A DNA stretch of 39,831 nt from Verrucomicrobiia bacterium (GTDB taxonomy: Bacteria; Verrucomicrobiota; Verrucomicrobiia; Limisphaerales; UBA9464): assembly GCA_019634635.1 (NCBI GenBank), contig JAHCBB010000041.1, forward strand, positions 1 through 39,831, read 5' to 3'. The translations under genes were made by a program, and so were the position numbers. The notes beneath the pieces were generated by a model. That model made no database searches. It was not told the DNA's origin and worked only from the letters and a program-made list of their open reading frames with translations. Of the stretch, positions 10,099-19,583 are shown piece after piece (within the stretch, counting starts at the first letter, position 1; the number at the start of each line of letters is the position of its first letter).

Positions 10099-11640
10099 AT
10101 GAATGAGCAGATTGTCATCCTGGATTTCGGCTCGCAGTACACCCAGGTGATCGCCCGGCGCGTCCGTGAGTGCAACGTGTACTCCACCATCCTGCGCCAC
10201 GACACCCCCGCCGCCGCGATCGCGAAGCTGGCCCCGAAGGGGTTGATTCTCTCCGGGGGCCCGGCTTCGGTGTATGCCGCCGACGCCCCGCTCCCCGACC
10301 GCAATCTCTTCGGCCTGGGCGTACCCGTGCTGGGCATCTGCTACGGCGTGCAGTTGCTCGCACAGTTCCTTGGCGGTCATGTGGAGAAGGGGCAGAAGCG
10401 CGAGTATGGCAAGGGCACGCTGACCGTCACGGACACCGACTGCGCGCTGTTTGCCGGGCTGCCCCGAACCCTCCAGGTCTGGAACAGCCATGGGGACAAG
10501 CTCACCCGGCTGCCGCGCGACTTTGTGGTCGTCGGCACCACCGACAACTCCGATTACGCCGCGATTGAGCATCCGAAGCGGCGGATCTTCGGCATCCAGT
10601 TCCACCCCGAAGTCGCCCATACCCCCCGCGGCCGGGAGGTGCTGTCCAACTTCGTGCACAAGATCTGTGGCTGCGGACGCCACTGGACGATGCGCCACTA
10701 CCTGGATCAGGCCGTGGAGGAGATCCGCGCGCAGGTCGGCGGTGAGCGGGTGCTGCTGGGTCTCTCGGGCGGTGTGGATTCCAGCGTGGCCGCCGCACTG
10801 CTGCACCGGGCGATCGGCAGGCAACTGACCTGCATCTTCGTGAACAACGGGCTGTTGCGCGCACGGGAGGCCGGGGTGGTGCGGGAGGTGTTTGGACGCA
10901 ATTTCAAGATCCGGCTGCAGTACGAGGACGCCTCGGCCCTGTTTCTGCGCAAGCTCCGGGGGGTCACCGACCCGGAGCGGAAGCGCAAGATCATCGGGCG
11001 CACCTTTATCGAGGTTTTTGAGGCGGCCACCCGGCGGGCCGGCAAGGCGCGATTCCTCGCGCAGGGGACGCTCTATCCCGACGTGATCGAGTCGGTGCCC
11101 ATTGCGGGCAACCCGTCGGCGATGATCAAATCACACCACAATGTCGGCGGCCTGCCCCGGCGGATGCGCTTTGCCCTTGTGGAGCCGTTGCGGTGCCTGT
11201 TCAAGGACGAGGTCCGGCAGCTCGGCCTCGAGCTGGGATTGCCAAAGGAAATCGTGCAGCGCCAGCCCTTTCCGGGCCCCGGGCTGGCGGTGCGCTGCCT
11301 CGGCAACCTGACCGCCCCCAAGCTGCGAATTCTGCGCGCGGCAGACGCCATTGTGGTCGAGGAAATGAAGACCGCCGGCCTGTACTACCGCACGTGGCAG
11401 ACGTTTGCGGTGCTGCTCCCCGTGCGCAGCGTCGGGGTGCAGGGGGACGAGCGAACCTACGACTACACGGTCGTCATCCGGGCCGTGGAATCCCAGGACG
11501 GCATGACGGCCGACTGGGTGCGGCTGCCCTATGATCTGCTGGAGCGGGTCTCCCTGCGCATCACCAACGAGGTGCGCGGGGTCAACCGGGTGGTGCTGGA
11601 CCTCACCAGCAAGCCGCCCGGCACGATCGAATGGGAATGA
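10099..11640 (+). CDS. guaA: GMP synthase (glutamine-hydrolysing)
   Basis: Cytosolic GMP synthase (EC 6.3.5.2), 513 residues, close to the usual bacterial length; it aminates XMP to GMP using ATP and ammonia from glutamine. The N-terminal class I glutamine amidotransferase domain (about 1-190) begins ILDFGSQYTQVIARR. It has the nucleophile Cys81 in GICYGVQ, where many homologues have GMQ, and the His169/Glu171 pair in FHPEV. The ATP pyrophosphatase domain has the PP-loop SGGVDSS (223-229). The C-terminal dimerisation domain has QPFPGPGLAVR and ends KPPGTIEWE, as typical GuaA proteins do. The ATG at 10099 gives the conserved N-terminus. Its stop overlaps the hflX start as ATGA, so the two are probably co-transcribed. 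No internal damage is seen. Confidence 0.98.
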   Translation: MNEQIVILDFGSQYTQVIARRVRECNVYSTILRHDTPAAAIAKLAPKGLILSGGPASVYAADAPLPDRNLFGLGVPVLGICYGVQLLAQFLGGHVEKGQKREYGKGTLTVTDTDCALFAGLPRTLQVWNSHGDKLTRLPRDFVVVGTTDNSDYAAIEHPKRRIFGIQFHPEVAHTPRGREVLSNFVHKICGCGRHWTMRHYLDQAVEEIRAQVGGERVLLGLSGGVDSSVAAALLHRAIGRQLTCIFVNNGLLRAREAGVVREVFGRNFKIRLQYEDASALFLRKLRGVTDPERKRKIIGRTFIEVFEAATRRAGKARFLAQGTLYPDVIESVPIAGNPSAMIKSHHNVGGLPRRMRFALVEPLRCLFKDEVRQLGLELGLPKEIVQRQPFPGPGLAVRCLGNLTAPKLRILRAADAIVVEEMKTAGLYYRTWQTFAVLLPVRSVGVQGDERTYDYTVVIRAVESQDGMTADWVRLPYDLLERVSLRITNEVRGVNRVVLDLTSKPPGTIEWE

Positions 11641-13022
11641 CCGTGAAGGCACTGCTCGACACTGCCGGGCGACGGACCGACCGGGCGTTCCTCATCGGCG
11701 TGGAGCTGAAAAGCCGCTCGTCGTGGGATGTCAGGGACTCGCTGGATGAGCTCGCCGAGCTGGCGCGTACCGCGGGGGCCCAGGTCATCGGCGAGGGCAC
11801 CCAGCGTCTCGATGCCCCCCATCCGGCCACCTACATCGGCGCGGGGAAGGCCACCGAGTTCTCGGAGCAGTGCCGCGCGCTGGCGGCGGACACCGTGCTC
11901 TTCGACGACGAGCTCACCCCGGCGCAGGCCCGCAATCTCGAGGAGATCTTCGGCACCAAGGTGCTCGACCGGACCGGCCTCATTCTGGACATCTTCGCGC
12001 AGCGGGCCCGCACCCGTGAGGGCAAGTTGCAGGTGGAGCTGGCCCAACTGCAGTACATTCTGCCGCGGCTGACCCGGTTCTGGACCCACCTTTCCCGCCA
12101 GCGCGGCAGCACGGGGTCCATCGGCGGTGAGGGCGAGTCGCAGTTGGAGTCCGACCGGCGCAAGACCAAGGAGCGGATGGAAAAGCTGTCCGGAGAGCTC
12201 GTGGAGGTGCGTCGGCAACGCGCCACCCAGCGGGCCGGACGCCAGAGGCATCAATGGCCGCTGGCCTCCATCGTCGGCTACACCAACGCCGGCAAGTCCA
12301 CCCTGCTCAACCGCCTTACCGGCGCCACCGTGACCGCCGAGGACAAACTCTTCGCCACGCTGGATCCCACCACGCGGCGGTTGCGCCTGCCCACGAACCA
12401 GAACGTGCTCCTTTCCGACACCGTCGGATTCATCCGCAAACTCCCCCACGGACTCGTCGAGTCCTTCAAGGCGACGCTTGAGGAAGTCGTCGAGGCCGAG
12501 CTGCTGCTGCATGTGGTGGACGCCGGACACCCCCACGCCGGGGAACAGATTCGCGCGGTGAACGCCGTGCTGGAGGAGATCGGCGCCGCCAACAAGCCCA
12601 CGTTGATGGTGTTCAACAAGGTGGATCACCCTGCCGCCGCCGAAGGGGCGTCCCGGTTGATGCCGCAGTTCCATCATGCCGTCGCGGTGTCGGCCCGCTC
12701 CGGCGCCGGCATTCCGGACCTGCAGGCCCAGCTCGGTGTCATGCTGCGTCCGGTTCGCGCCACCATGCGTCTCTCGATTCCTCACGATGCCGCCGCCCTG
12801 ATCGCCCGGCTGCACGCGGTCGGACAGGTCCTGGAGCGGCGCTACGACGGCGACCGGGCCTGGTTCCGCGCCCAGATTCCGCCCTACGTGGCCCATGAAT
12901 TTGCGCACTACCAGGTCCCGGAAAAAGCCGCGCGGCCGGTGGGGCGCAAGCAACGGCGAACGGCCCCGCCGTCGAAGAAAGGGTCCCGGAATCCCTCCGG
13001 CGAAGCGGCACGCCGCCGTTGA
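11637..13022 (+). CDS. hflX: GTPase HflX
   Basis: Ribosome-associated GTPase HflX, 461 residues, which in other bacteria splits stalled or heat-damaged 70S ribosomes. The N-terminal domain has the conserved segment from about 60 to 185 (THPATYIGAGK-like, DRTGLILDIFAQRA, GEGESQLE). The G domain follows with G1 GYTNAGKST (214-222), G2 in FATLDPTTRR, G3 DTVGF (261-265) and G4 NKVD (327-330). G5 is probably SARSG. The C-terminal tail is basic (GRKQRRTAPPSKKGSR). The start at 11637 gives a 4-base ATGA overlap with guaA; another in-frame ATG sits at 11631. Pairing of hflX with guaA is unusual, since hfq-hflX is the better-known arrangement. Identification is firm. Confidence 0.95.
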   Translation: MTVKALLDTAGRRTDRAFLIGVELKSRSSWDVRDSLDELAELARTAGAQVIGEGTQRLDAPHPATYIGAGKATEFSEQCRALAADTVLFDDELTPAQARNLEEIFGTKVLDRTGLILDIFAQRARTREGKLQVELAQLQYILPRLTRFWTHLSRQRGSTGSIGGEGESQLESDRRKTKERMEKLSGELVEVRRQRATQRAGRQRHQWPLASIVGYTNAGKSTLLNRLTGATVTAEDKLFATLDPTTRRLRLPTNQNVLLSDTVGFIRKLPHGLVESFKATLEEVVEAELLLHVVDAGHPHAGEQIRAVNAVLEEIGAANKPTLMVFNKVDHPAAAEGASRLMPQFHHAVAVSARSGAGIPDLQAQLGVMLRPVRATMRLSIPHDAAALIARLHAVGQVLERRYDGDRAWFRAQIPPYVAHEFAHYQVPEKAARPVGRKQRRTAPPSKKGSRNPSGEAARRR

Positions 13023-13054
13023 TTCGCCACCCGGCCGGCGCCCGCTCGAAGCTC

Positions 13055-14443
13055 CTACGCCATGACGGCGCGAACCACGTCGCCGTGGACGTCCGTCAAC
13101 CGGAAGTCACGTCCGGCGTGGCGGTAGGTGAGCTGTTCGTGGTCGAGTCCCAGAAGGGCCAGGAGCGTCGCATGCAGATCGTGGATGTGCACCTTCTCGT
13201 CGAGGCAGTAGAAACCGTATTCGTCGGTGATGCCGTAGCTGAATCCGGCACGGACCCCGCCACCCGCCATCCACATGGTGAAGGCATGCGGATGATGATC
13301 CCGTCCGTCGCGGCCCTGGAGCGTGGGGGTTCGCCCGAACTCCCCGCCCCACAGCACCAGGGTTTCCTCGAGCAGGCCCCGGGATCTCAGGTCGCGCAAC
13401 AGGCCGGCGATCGGCCGATCCACCTCCGCCGCGAGGCGACCATGATCCCTGGTGAGGTCCTCGTGCTGGTCCCAGTAGCCATGAGTCGCCTGGACGAACC
13501 GCACTCCGCGCTCGCTGAGCCGGCGCGCCAGCAGGCATTGGCGGGCAAACGAGGCGGTCCGCGGTTCGTCCAGTCCATACAACCGCCGCGTGGCGGCGGA
13601 CTCGCCATCAAGGCTCAGGATGGCCGGCGCCTCGGTCTGCATCCGGAAGGCGAGCTCAAACGACTCGATGCGTGCCTCCAGCACAGGGTCCGGACCCGAC
13701 CGTTCGAGGTGCTCGCGGTTCACGTCCCCGAGGAAGTCGAGCTGGGCCCGTTGCAGCGCCGGGTTGTTCGCAGGGTCGTGGAGGTACGACACCGTCGCCC
13801 GCTCCACCGGGACGCCTCCTCCGAGCCGCGTGCCCTGGTGGATGGCTGGCAGGAAGGCGCTGGACCAGTTGCCGACGCCTCCGTGGCCGAGGGTCGGATT
13901 GATGGTGATGAAGGCGGGCAGGTTGGCGTTCTCGGTGCCGAGTCCGTATGAAATCCAGGAGCCCATGCTCGGGCGCACGAAGGTGTCGGACCCGGTGTGC
14001 AGCTTCAGGAGGGCGCCACCGTGGGCCTCGTTGGTCCCGTGCACCGATTTGAGAAAACACAGGTCGTCTGCGCAGGCTCCCACCTCCGGGAACAGGTCGC
14101 TGACCATGGCTCCGCAGTCGCCATAGGCCCGGAACTCCCAGGGGGAACGCCGCAGATTGGAGGTCTGTGCGAATTGAATTCGCGGCTTTGCAAACGGGAG
14201 CGGTTTGCCGGAGTCCCGCACCAAACCCGGCTTCCAATCAAAGGTGTCCACATGCGACGGCCCCCCGTGCATGAACAGGAAGATGATGCGTTTGGCCCTC
14301 GGCCGGAACAGGGGCGGCGGCGAGGGCAGGGCGGCCTTTGACCGGGTGGCCCCGAGGAGTGCAAGCAAGGCGAGATGACCGAAGCCGCCGCCGCACTGGC
14401 GCAACATCTGTCTCCGGGTGAGGGGCGGTGGCTGGTCGTGCAT
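13055..14443 (-). CDS. DUF1501 family protein (Tat-exported, sulfatase-like fold)
   Basis: A 462-residue DUF1501 protein, a family related to the alkaline phosphatase/sulfatase superfamily and abundant in Planctomycetes and Verrucomicrobia. The N-terminus has a twin-arginine signal (TRRQMLRQCGGGFGHLALLALLG), so folded export is expected. The domain begins KRIIFLFMHGGPSHVDTFDWKP and includes VLWGGEFGRTP and DHHPHAFTMWMAGGG, which are typical metal-site and active-site-like stretches of the family. The enzymatic activity is not established for the family. The ATG at 14443 lies 5 bases after the stop of the upstream DUF1549/DUF1553 gene, so the two form a transcriptional unit. A TTG at 14452 would instead overlap that stop. 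This pairing is a hallmark of PVC genomes. Confidence 0.92.
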   Translation of the reverse strand: MHDQPPPLTRRQMLRQCGGGFGHLALLALLGATRSKAALPSPPPLFRPRAKRIIFLFMHGGPSHVDTFDWKPGLVRDSGKPLPFAKPRIQFAQTSNLRRSPWEFRAYGDCGAMVSDLFPEVGACADDLCFLKSVHGTNEAHGGALLKLHTGSDTFVRPSMGSWISYGLGTENANLPAFITINPTLGHGGVGNWSSAFLPAIHQGTRLGGGVPVERATVSYLHDPANNPALQRAQLDFLGDVNREHLERSGPDPVLEARIESFELAFRMQTEAPAILSLDGESAATRRLYGLDEPRTASFARQCLLARRLSERGVRFVQATHGYWDQHEDLTRDHGRLAAEVDRPIAGLLRDLRSRGLLEETLVLWGGEFGRTPTLQGRDGRDHHPHAFTMWMAGGGVRAGFSYGITDEYGFYCLDEKVHIHDLHATLLALLGLDHEQLTYRHAGRDFRLTDVHGDVVRAVMA

Positions 14444-14448
14444 CGGGG

Positions 14449-17373
14449 TCAATCGAAGTGCAGGAATTCATTGGCCGCCATCAGCGACTGGCACAGCGCC
14501 GCCCAAGCTGCCGAAGGGTCCGGCCCCGGGCCCGTCCACTGGGCGGCCTCCTTGAGGAAGTGCAGTGCCCGGGCCACCTCACCCGGCGAGGGGGGCCGCG
14601 CGTAGAGCCGCAGGTACGCCTCGCGCACGCTGGCCTCGTCCGCCGCCCCGCTGGCGACCAGCTGATCCGCCAGTCCCCGGGCGCAATCACGGACCAGCGG
14701 GCTGTTCATGAAAAACAGCGCCTGGCTGGCGACCACGGTTGCCGTCCGGCGGGCCGTGCCGACACTCGGATTCGCGAAGTCAAACAGGGTGAGCACGTCG
14801 TACACCCGGTCGCGGACGACCGGCAGGTACACCGTCCGCCGCAGGGCCGTCTCCGACACGGTGTCGGCGGGCACGTACGCGTCGTTGACCCACGAAACCA
14901 GAGTGCCCCCCATCGTCAGGTCGAGGCGCCCGGACACCGCGAGCAGGGCGTCCCGCACCATCTCCGCTTCAAGCCGCTGCCGCGGAAATCCGGATGCCGG
15001 ACCCGCCGCGCCGGCGGGTGTCCCCCGCGCCGGGGCCTGACGCCAGGTGGCGCTGTTCACGATCAATCGGTGGAGGTGCTTCAAATCCCATCCTGACCGG
15101 ATCCATTCGCGTGCCAGCCAGTCCAGCAGCCCGGGATGCTCCGGGACGTCGCCGCGGCGGCCAAAGTTGTCAGAGCTCGGCACGAGGCCCTCGCCGAAAT
15201 GGGCCTGCCATACCCGGTTCGCCAGGACGCGCGCGGTCAGGGGATGCTCCGGGTCGGTCAACCAGCGCGCGAGTTCCAGGCGCCCGCTCCGGTCCGGAGG
15301 CGGGGCTGCCGCACCCGGGCGGTGGACCACCTGCAGGAACCCACGGGAGACCGGCTCCGCTCCGGGGGTCAGGTGATTGCCACGGGCGAAGATCGGGAGA
15401 TCCGTGGGCGTGTCCTCCGACACCGCCAGGGCGCGCGCCGGAGGCGGCGGTGCCGAAGCCTTCAGGCGGTCGCGCTCCGCGGCGATCCGGTCCAACACCT
15501 CCCGGTCGGGCGCGGACAGCCATGGCCGGGGATCTGCCGGCGGCGCGAGCAGGCCGTCCGGACCAAACACGGCGTCCCGCAGCGCCCCACGATCGGCAAC
15601 CCGCAGTTCGGCATCGGACATGTCGTCGAAATCCCAGGTCGCCACCCGTCCGGGTGCGGGTGACGCCCCGGGGTCCGCCGCGGCGGCAGCCATGGCGTCC
15701 GGCGCCAACGCCCGGTCGTACAGGCGGATGCCATCCAGCACCCCGCGAAACGCGATGTAGCCGTCCTGGCGCCTGCCAAACGCCAGCGGCTTGTTTCCCG
15801 CAGTCCTCTGAAGATCCACCCGGGTTTCTCCCGCGGAAGCGCCGTCCACGAACAGCCGGAGCACGGCGCCGTCATAGGTGAATGCCACGTGGTGCCAGCG
15901 GTCGGGCTCGAGGACGGGTCCCTCACTCCAGACGGCGGCCACGCGGTCGCGCCCGCCGCCAATGTTCAGGTAGGCTCCCGGCCGGTTGCGGTCGAGCACC
16001 AGGGCGTAGTGTCCCTCCTCCCACTCGTTTCCATTCTTGTTGACCAACCAGCGGCGGGTGTCGCCCCCGTCCGGAAAGTCCGGGGCCCGCACCCACGTCT
16101 CCAGCGTGAGGTGCTCGGGATCCAGCCGCGCCTCATGGGGAACCTCGAATCCATTGCGACCGGACGCGTGAAATCCGCGGCCAACACGCCCCGGCGCCAG
16201 CCGCAGGCCGCCGTCCAGGGTTGCATCCGCCTCCAGCGCCTCCAGCGCTGCCGCGGGGCCGCCGGGATCGGCAGCCAGCGACTGCAGGTGCCGGACCGCC
16301 GGGTGACCGGAAGCGTCCGCCGCCTGAAGGGTCGCAAGCCGTTCCAACAGTGGCGAGGGCGCCGGCCGGACCACCGGCCGGGGGTCCGCGAGCGCCAGCG
16401 CCAGTTCCTCACGCCAGCACCCCTGCAGCGTGGCGCCCGCGCGCCGGAGGGCATTGGTCCATGATGCGCCCGCTGCGGCCAGCGCCCGGGCATGGACCTC
16501 CGCCGCTTCACGCTCCTCTTGGGTGGCGACCACCCGCTCGTTGAACTTGGAAACGAACTCCAGGTTCTCCAGCGTCCGGGTGCTCCGGAAAATCCCTGCC
16601 AGCGCGTGATAATCGCGGGCCGGAATCGGATCGTACTTGTGATCGTGGCACCGGGCGCAGCTCACGGTGAGCCCGAGGAAGGCGCGGCCCACCACATCCA
16701 CCTGCTCGTCCACGACATCCAGCACGAGCTTCGGCTTGTCCTGCTCCGCCAGCATCTTCGGCCCGAGGACCAGGAAGCCGGTGGCAATCCAGCGGTCAAA
16801 GACCTCGGACTCGACGGCGTCCTCGGTGGGCAGCAGGTCCCCGGCGAGCTGCTCGGTGATGAACCGGTCCAGCGGCTGGTTCGCATTGAAGGAGCGAATC
16901 ACCCAGTCCCGGTACCGCCACGCGTTGGCCATCACCTTGTTTTCGTCCTGGCCGTTCGTGTCGGCATACCGGGCGATGTCGAGCCACCAGCGGCCCCAGC
17001 GCTCGCCGTACTGCGGCGACGCCAGATAGCGCTCCACCAGGCGCGCGAATGCGGCGGGATCCGGGTCCGTGACGAAGGCCTCCACCGCCTCCGGGGTCGG
17101 GGGCAGTCCGAGCAGTCCGAAGCTGAGCCTTCGGATCAGCAGGCGACGGTCGGCCATGGCCCGGGCCGGGGGCGGGGATGCGGACGTCGGCGTCCGCAGA
17201 AATGCATCCACCGCCGATGCGTCTTCACAGGCGGCCGCTCCGGATGCCGGGGGCACCGGATTTCCCATGGGCTGAAAGGCCCAGTGACCCGGCGCGCCGG
17301 CGTCGGCGATCGCGACCGCACCGACCATCGCCGCGCCGGACAGCATGCCCAGCCATTTTTGGAAGTGGATCAT
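14449..17373 (-). CDS. DUF1549/DUF1553 (PSD1-type) protein with internal LamG domain
   Basis: A 974-residue exported protein partnered with DUF1501. After a hydrophobic N-terminal signal (residues about 7-27) comes the DUF1549 domain (about 50-260), with RRLSFGLLGLPPTPEAVEAF and YGERWGRWWLDIARYADTNG. At 239-243 it contains CARCH, a C-x-x-C-H haem-c-type motif conserved in this family. Residues about 400-580 form a LamG/concanavalin-like module (TLETWVRAPDF, WHHVAFTYDG, DGIRLYDRAL). DUF1553 follows (about 680-930, LTARVLANRVWQAHFGEGLV). The usual separate N-terminal planctomycete cytochrome c domain is absent. The family is often linked to polysaccharide breakdown, but its role is unproven. 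ATG at 17373. Confidence 0.92.
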   Translation of the reverse strand: MIHFQKWLGMLSGAAMVGAVAIADAGAPGHWAFQPMGNPVPPASGAAACEDASAVDAFLRTPTSASPPPARAMADRRLLIRRLSFGLLGLPPTPEAVEAFVTDPDPAAFARLVERYLASPQYGERWGRWWLDIARYADTNGQDENKVMANAWRYRDWVIRSFNANQPLDRFITEQLAGDLLPTEDAVESEVFDRWIATGFLVLGPKMLAEQDKPKLVLDVVDEQVDVVGRAFLGLTVSCARCHDHKYDPIPARDYHALAGIFRSTRTLENLEFVSKFNERVVATQEEREAAEVHARALAAAGASWTNALRRAGATLQGCWREELALALADPRPVVRPAPSPLLERLATLQAADASGHPAVRHLQSLAADPGGPAAALEALEADATLDGGLRLAPGRVGRGFHASGRNGFEVPHEARLDPEHLTLETWVRAPDFPDGGDTRRWLVNKNGNEWEEGHYALVLDRNRPGAYLNIGGGRDRVAAVWSEGPVLEPDRWHHVAFTYDGAVLRLFVDGASAGETRVDLQRTAGNKPLAFGRRQDGYIAFRGVLDGIRLYDRALAPDAMAAAAADPGASPAPGRVATWDFDDMSDAELRVADRGALRDAVFGPDGLLAPPADPRPWLSAPDREVLDRIAAERDRLKASAPPPPARALAVSEDTPTDLPIFARGNHLTPGAEPVSRGFLQVVHRPGAAAPPPDRSGRLELARWLTDPEHPLTARVLANRVWQAHFGEGLVPSSDNFGRRGDVPEHPGLLDWLAREWIRSGWDLKHLHRLIVNSATWRQAPARGTPAGAAGPASGFPRQRLEAEMVRDALLAVSGRLDLTMGGTLVSWVNDAYVPADTVSETALRRTVYLPVVRDRVYDVLTLFDFANPSVGTARRTATVVASQALFFMNSPLVRDCARGLADQLVASGAADEASVREAYLRLYARPPSPGEVARALHFLKEAAQWTGPGPDPSAAWAALCQSLMAANEFLHFD

Positions 17374-17627
17374 CCGACGCCTTCAGGTGCCGACGTTCCG
17401 CAATGCCTCCGGATTCGGCGCAAGTGGCCCGCCGATTTGGCGGGCCGCTCGATCGTGTTGCTGCCGACGCCTTCTGCCCGAATGCCGGGGAATCATCCCT
17501 TGTGTCCGCAAGCGGGGCAATTCGAACCGCGCTTGCGTCCCGATCGGGCCGGGGGATGATCCGCGGTCGCCGGGTGTGGGAGGAAGACGCTCCACTGCCG
17601 GCAGTGAAAACTCCATCGCTCCGCCCC

Positions 17628-18116
17628 ATGTCCCAGCTCATCGCCGTCGCCTATCCCAATCTTCACAAGGCCCAGGAGGTCCGCATCGCCCTCCTCAAGT
17701 TGCAGAAGGAGCATCTCATTGACCTCGAGGATGCCGTTGTCGTCACCAAGGACGCCCGGGGGAAGATCCAGCTGCATCAAGCCGTCAATCTCACCGCCGC
17801 CGGAGCGGTTTCCGGGGGGTTCTGGGGCACGCTGATCGGCCTCATCTTTCTCAATCCCATCTTCGGCGCGGCCGTCGGTGCTTCCTTCGGGGCGATCTCC
17901 GGGGCCCTCACCGATGTGGGCGTAGACGACAAGATGATGAAGGAGCTCGCCGCGAAGCTCGATCCCGGCACCTCCGCGTTGTTCGTGCTCGTGCGGTCGG
18001 TGACTGCGGACAAGGTGCTTCCCGAAATCCAGCCGTTCGGCGGCACGATCCTTCAATCCTCGCTGAGCCACGAGGACGAGGCCCGGTTGCAGGCGGCGCT
18101 CAATCCGGGGAACTAG
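17628..18116 (+). CDS. DUF1269 family membrane protein
   Basis: A 162-residue protein of the DUF1269 family, whose function is unknown. The N-terminal half is a small alpha/beta domain (LIAVAYPNLHKAQEVRIALL). Two glycine-rich hydrophobic stretches follow at about 60-100 (AAGAVSGGFWGTLIGLIFLN and FGAAVGASFGAISGAL). They form a hairpin like the glycine-zipper membrane segments of the family. The C-terminus is soluble (ALFVLVRSVTADKVLPEI). The frame is open upstream to 17178, antisense to the divergent DUF1549 gene, but only the part from ATG 17628 shows family resemblance. It stands alone between a divergent and a convergent gene. Confidence 0.88.
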   Translation: MSQLIAVAYPNLHKAQEVRIALLKLQKEHLIDLEDAVVVTKDARGKIQLHQAVNLTAAGAVSGGFWGTLIGLIFLNPIFGAAVGASFGAISGALTDVGVDDKMMKELAAKLDPGTSALFVLVRSVTADKVLPEIQPFGGTILQSSLSHEDEARLQAALNPGN

Positions 18117-18152
18117 GCGGCCGGGCGCGCGTTGCGTCGCGTTGGGCCCACG

Positions 18153-19457
18153 CTACCGCGGCTTCCGCCGCCGCATCAGGGCCTCGACGTCGCCCGTCTC
18201 GATCGGGATCCCGGCCATCAGGTCCACGTTGCCGCCTTTGCGGACGAGCACGTCATTCTCCAGCCGGACCGCAAGGCCCTCCTCGCGGATGTAGATCGCC
18301 GGTTCCACGGTCATCACCCAGCCTTCCTGGATGGGCTGTCCCGGAATGCTGACGTCGTGCACATCGAGGCCCAGTGGATGCCCGCATCCGTGCATATAAT
18401 ACTTTTTTGCGGGCCGCTTCGCCGGGTCCTCGGACCGGACCTTCAGGTCGCGGGGCTTCAGCAGCCCGAGGTCCACGCATTCGCGGGCGATCGCCTCCTC
18501 CGAGGCCTCCTGCCAGTCCCGAAGACGCCGACCGGGAACGAGGCCCTCGCTCTGGGAACGCAGCACGCGCAGCACGGCGTTGTACACCTGCTTCTGCCGG
18601 CGGGTGAAGCGGCCGTTGACCGGAATGGTCCGCGTCATGTCGGCGTTGTAGTTGGCATACGACGCCCCGACGTCGAGCAGCAGCAGGTCGCCGTCGGCGC
18701 ATGGGCGGTGGTTGTCGAGGTAGTGGAGGATGCAGGCACTCGCGCCGGAGGCGATGATCGGCGGGTAGGCGAAGCCGCCGCCGGCGCGGATGAATTCGTG
18801 GGCAAACTCCGCCTCCACCTCCATTTCGTTCATCCCGGGCCGCACCCGGCGGCAGACCCGTTCGAAACCGCGTCGGGTCAGGTCGCAGGCCCGCTGCAGC
18901 AGGGCCACCTCCGCCGGGGATTTGACCGCCCGCAGGGCGTGCAGGAGCCGGGCGAGGCGGCGGTACTGGTGGAGCGGATACCGTTCGCGCAACCGCCGCA
19001 CAAACCGGGCCTCGCGGGTTTCGACGACCAGTTCGGCGCGCGGATGTTCGTTGGCGTTGAGCCACACCTGATCCGCATCGCACATCAGCCGGTGCAGCAG
19101 GGACGGCAATTGCGACAACCACTCGATGCGCTGGATTCCGGTGCGCTCCCGGGCTTCCTCCGCGGAAAGCCGATGCCCCTCCCAGGTGGCGATGTGCTCA
19201 TTGGTCTCCCGGAGGAAGAGCACCTCCCGAAGGCGTTCGTCCTCGTGATCGGGAAACAGGGCCAGCACGGTCTCCTCCTGCGACACCCCGGTGAGGTAGA
19301 AGAGATCCGAATTGGGCACGGCGCGCAGGGTGCCATCGGCATTGGTCGGCAGGATGTCGTTGGCGTTGACCAGCGCGAGCGAGCGTTGCGGCAGCAGGTC
19401 GGCAAGCCGTCGCCGGTTGGCGACGAACAATCCGGAATCAATCGGGGCGTGGCGCAT
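18153..19457 (-). CDS. pepP: Xaa-Pro aminopeptidase (M24B)
   Basis: Cytosolic aminopeptidase P (EC 3.4.11.9), 434 residues, which removes the N-terminal residue from peptides with proline at position two. The N-terminal creatinase-like domain (about 1-165) contains NSDLFYLTGVSQEETVLALF. The pita-bread catalytic domain has the two-metal site: aspartates in LLLDVGASYANYNADMTRT, histidine in MHGCGHPLGLDVHD, glutamates in TVEPAIYI and RLENDVLV. The ATG at 19457 has one of the few clear ribosome-binding sites here (AAAGGAT on the minus strand, 8 bases upstream). It is the last gene of a minus-strand run after an M34-like peptidase and an enolase-superfamily enzyme, with a 126-base gap to the latter. 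The context suggests processing of proline-rich peptides. Confidence 0.95.
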   Translation of the reverse strand: MRHAPIDSGLFVANRRRLADLLPQRSLALVNANDILPTNADGTLRAVPNSDLFYLTGVSQEETVLALFPDHEDERLREVLFLRETNEHIATWEGHRLSAEEARERTGIQRIEWLSQLPSLLHRLMCDADQVWLNANEHPRAELVVETREARFVRRLRERYPLHQYRRLARLLHALRAVKSPAEVALLQRACDLTRRGFERVCRRVRPGMNEMEVEAEFAHEFIRAGGGFAYPPIIASGASACILHYLDNHRPCADGDLLLLDVGASYANYNADMTRTIPVNGRFTRRQKQVYNAVLRVLRSQSEGLVPGRRLRDWQEASEEAIARECVDLGLLKPRDLKVRSEDPAKRPAKKYYMHGCGHPLGLDVHDVSIPGQPIQEGWVMTVEPAIYIREEGLAVRLENDVLVRKGGNVDLMAGIPIETGDVEALMRRRKPR

Positions 19458-19583
19458 GCGGGGACATCCTTTCGGGAGCCTGCCGGATTGTGCAACCCGG
19501 CAATCCACAGCCGTGGCAACGCGTCCGTTCCATTCGGGATCCACCCCCCGACGCCGCGGCGGGTCCGGCGCGACGCACCCGGG

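Noticed and set aside
8721..10337. Open frame of 538 codons on the minus strand
   Set aside because: It lies over the secreted ILEI-like gene and the start of guaA in antisense; composition is that of a shadow frame.
11529..12953. 474-codon minus-strand frame over hflX
   Set aside because: hflX carries all G motifs on the plus strand; the antisense product is low-complexity.
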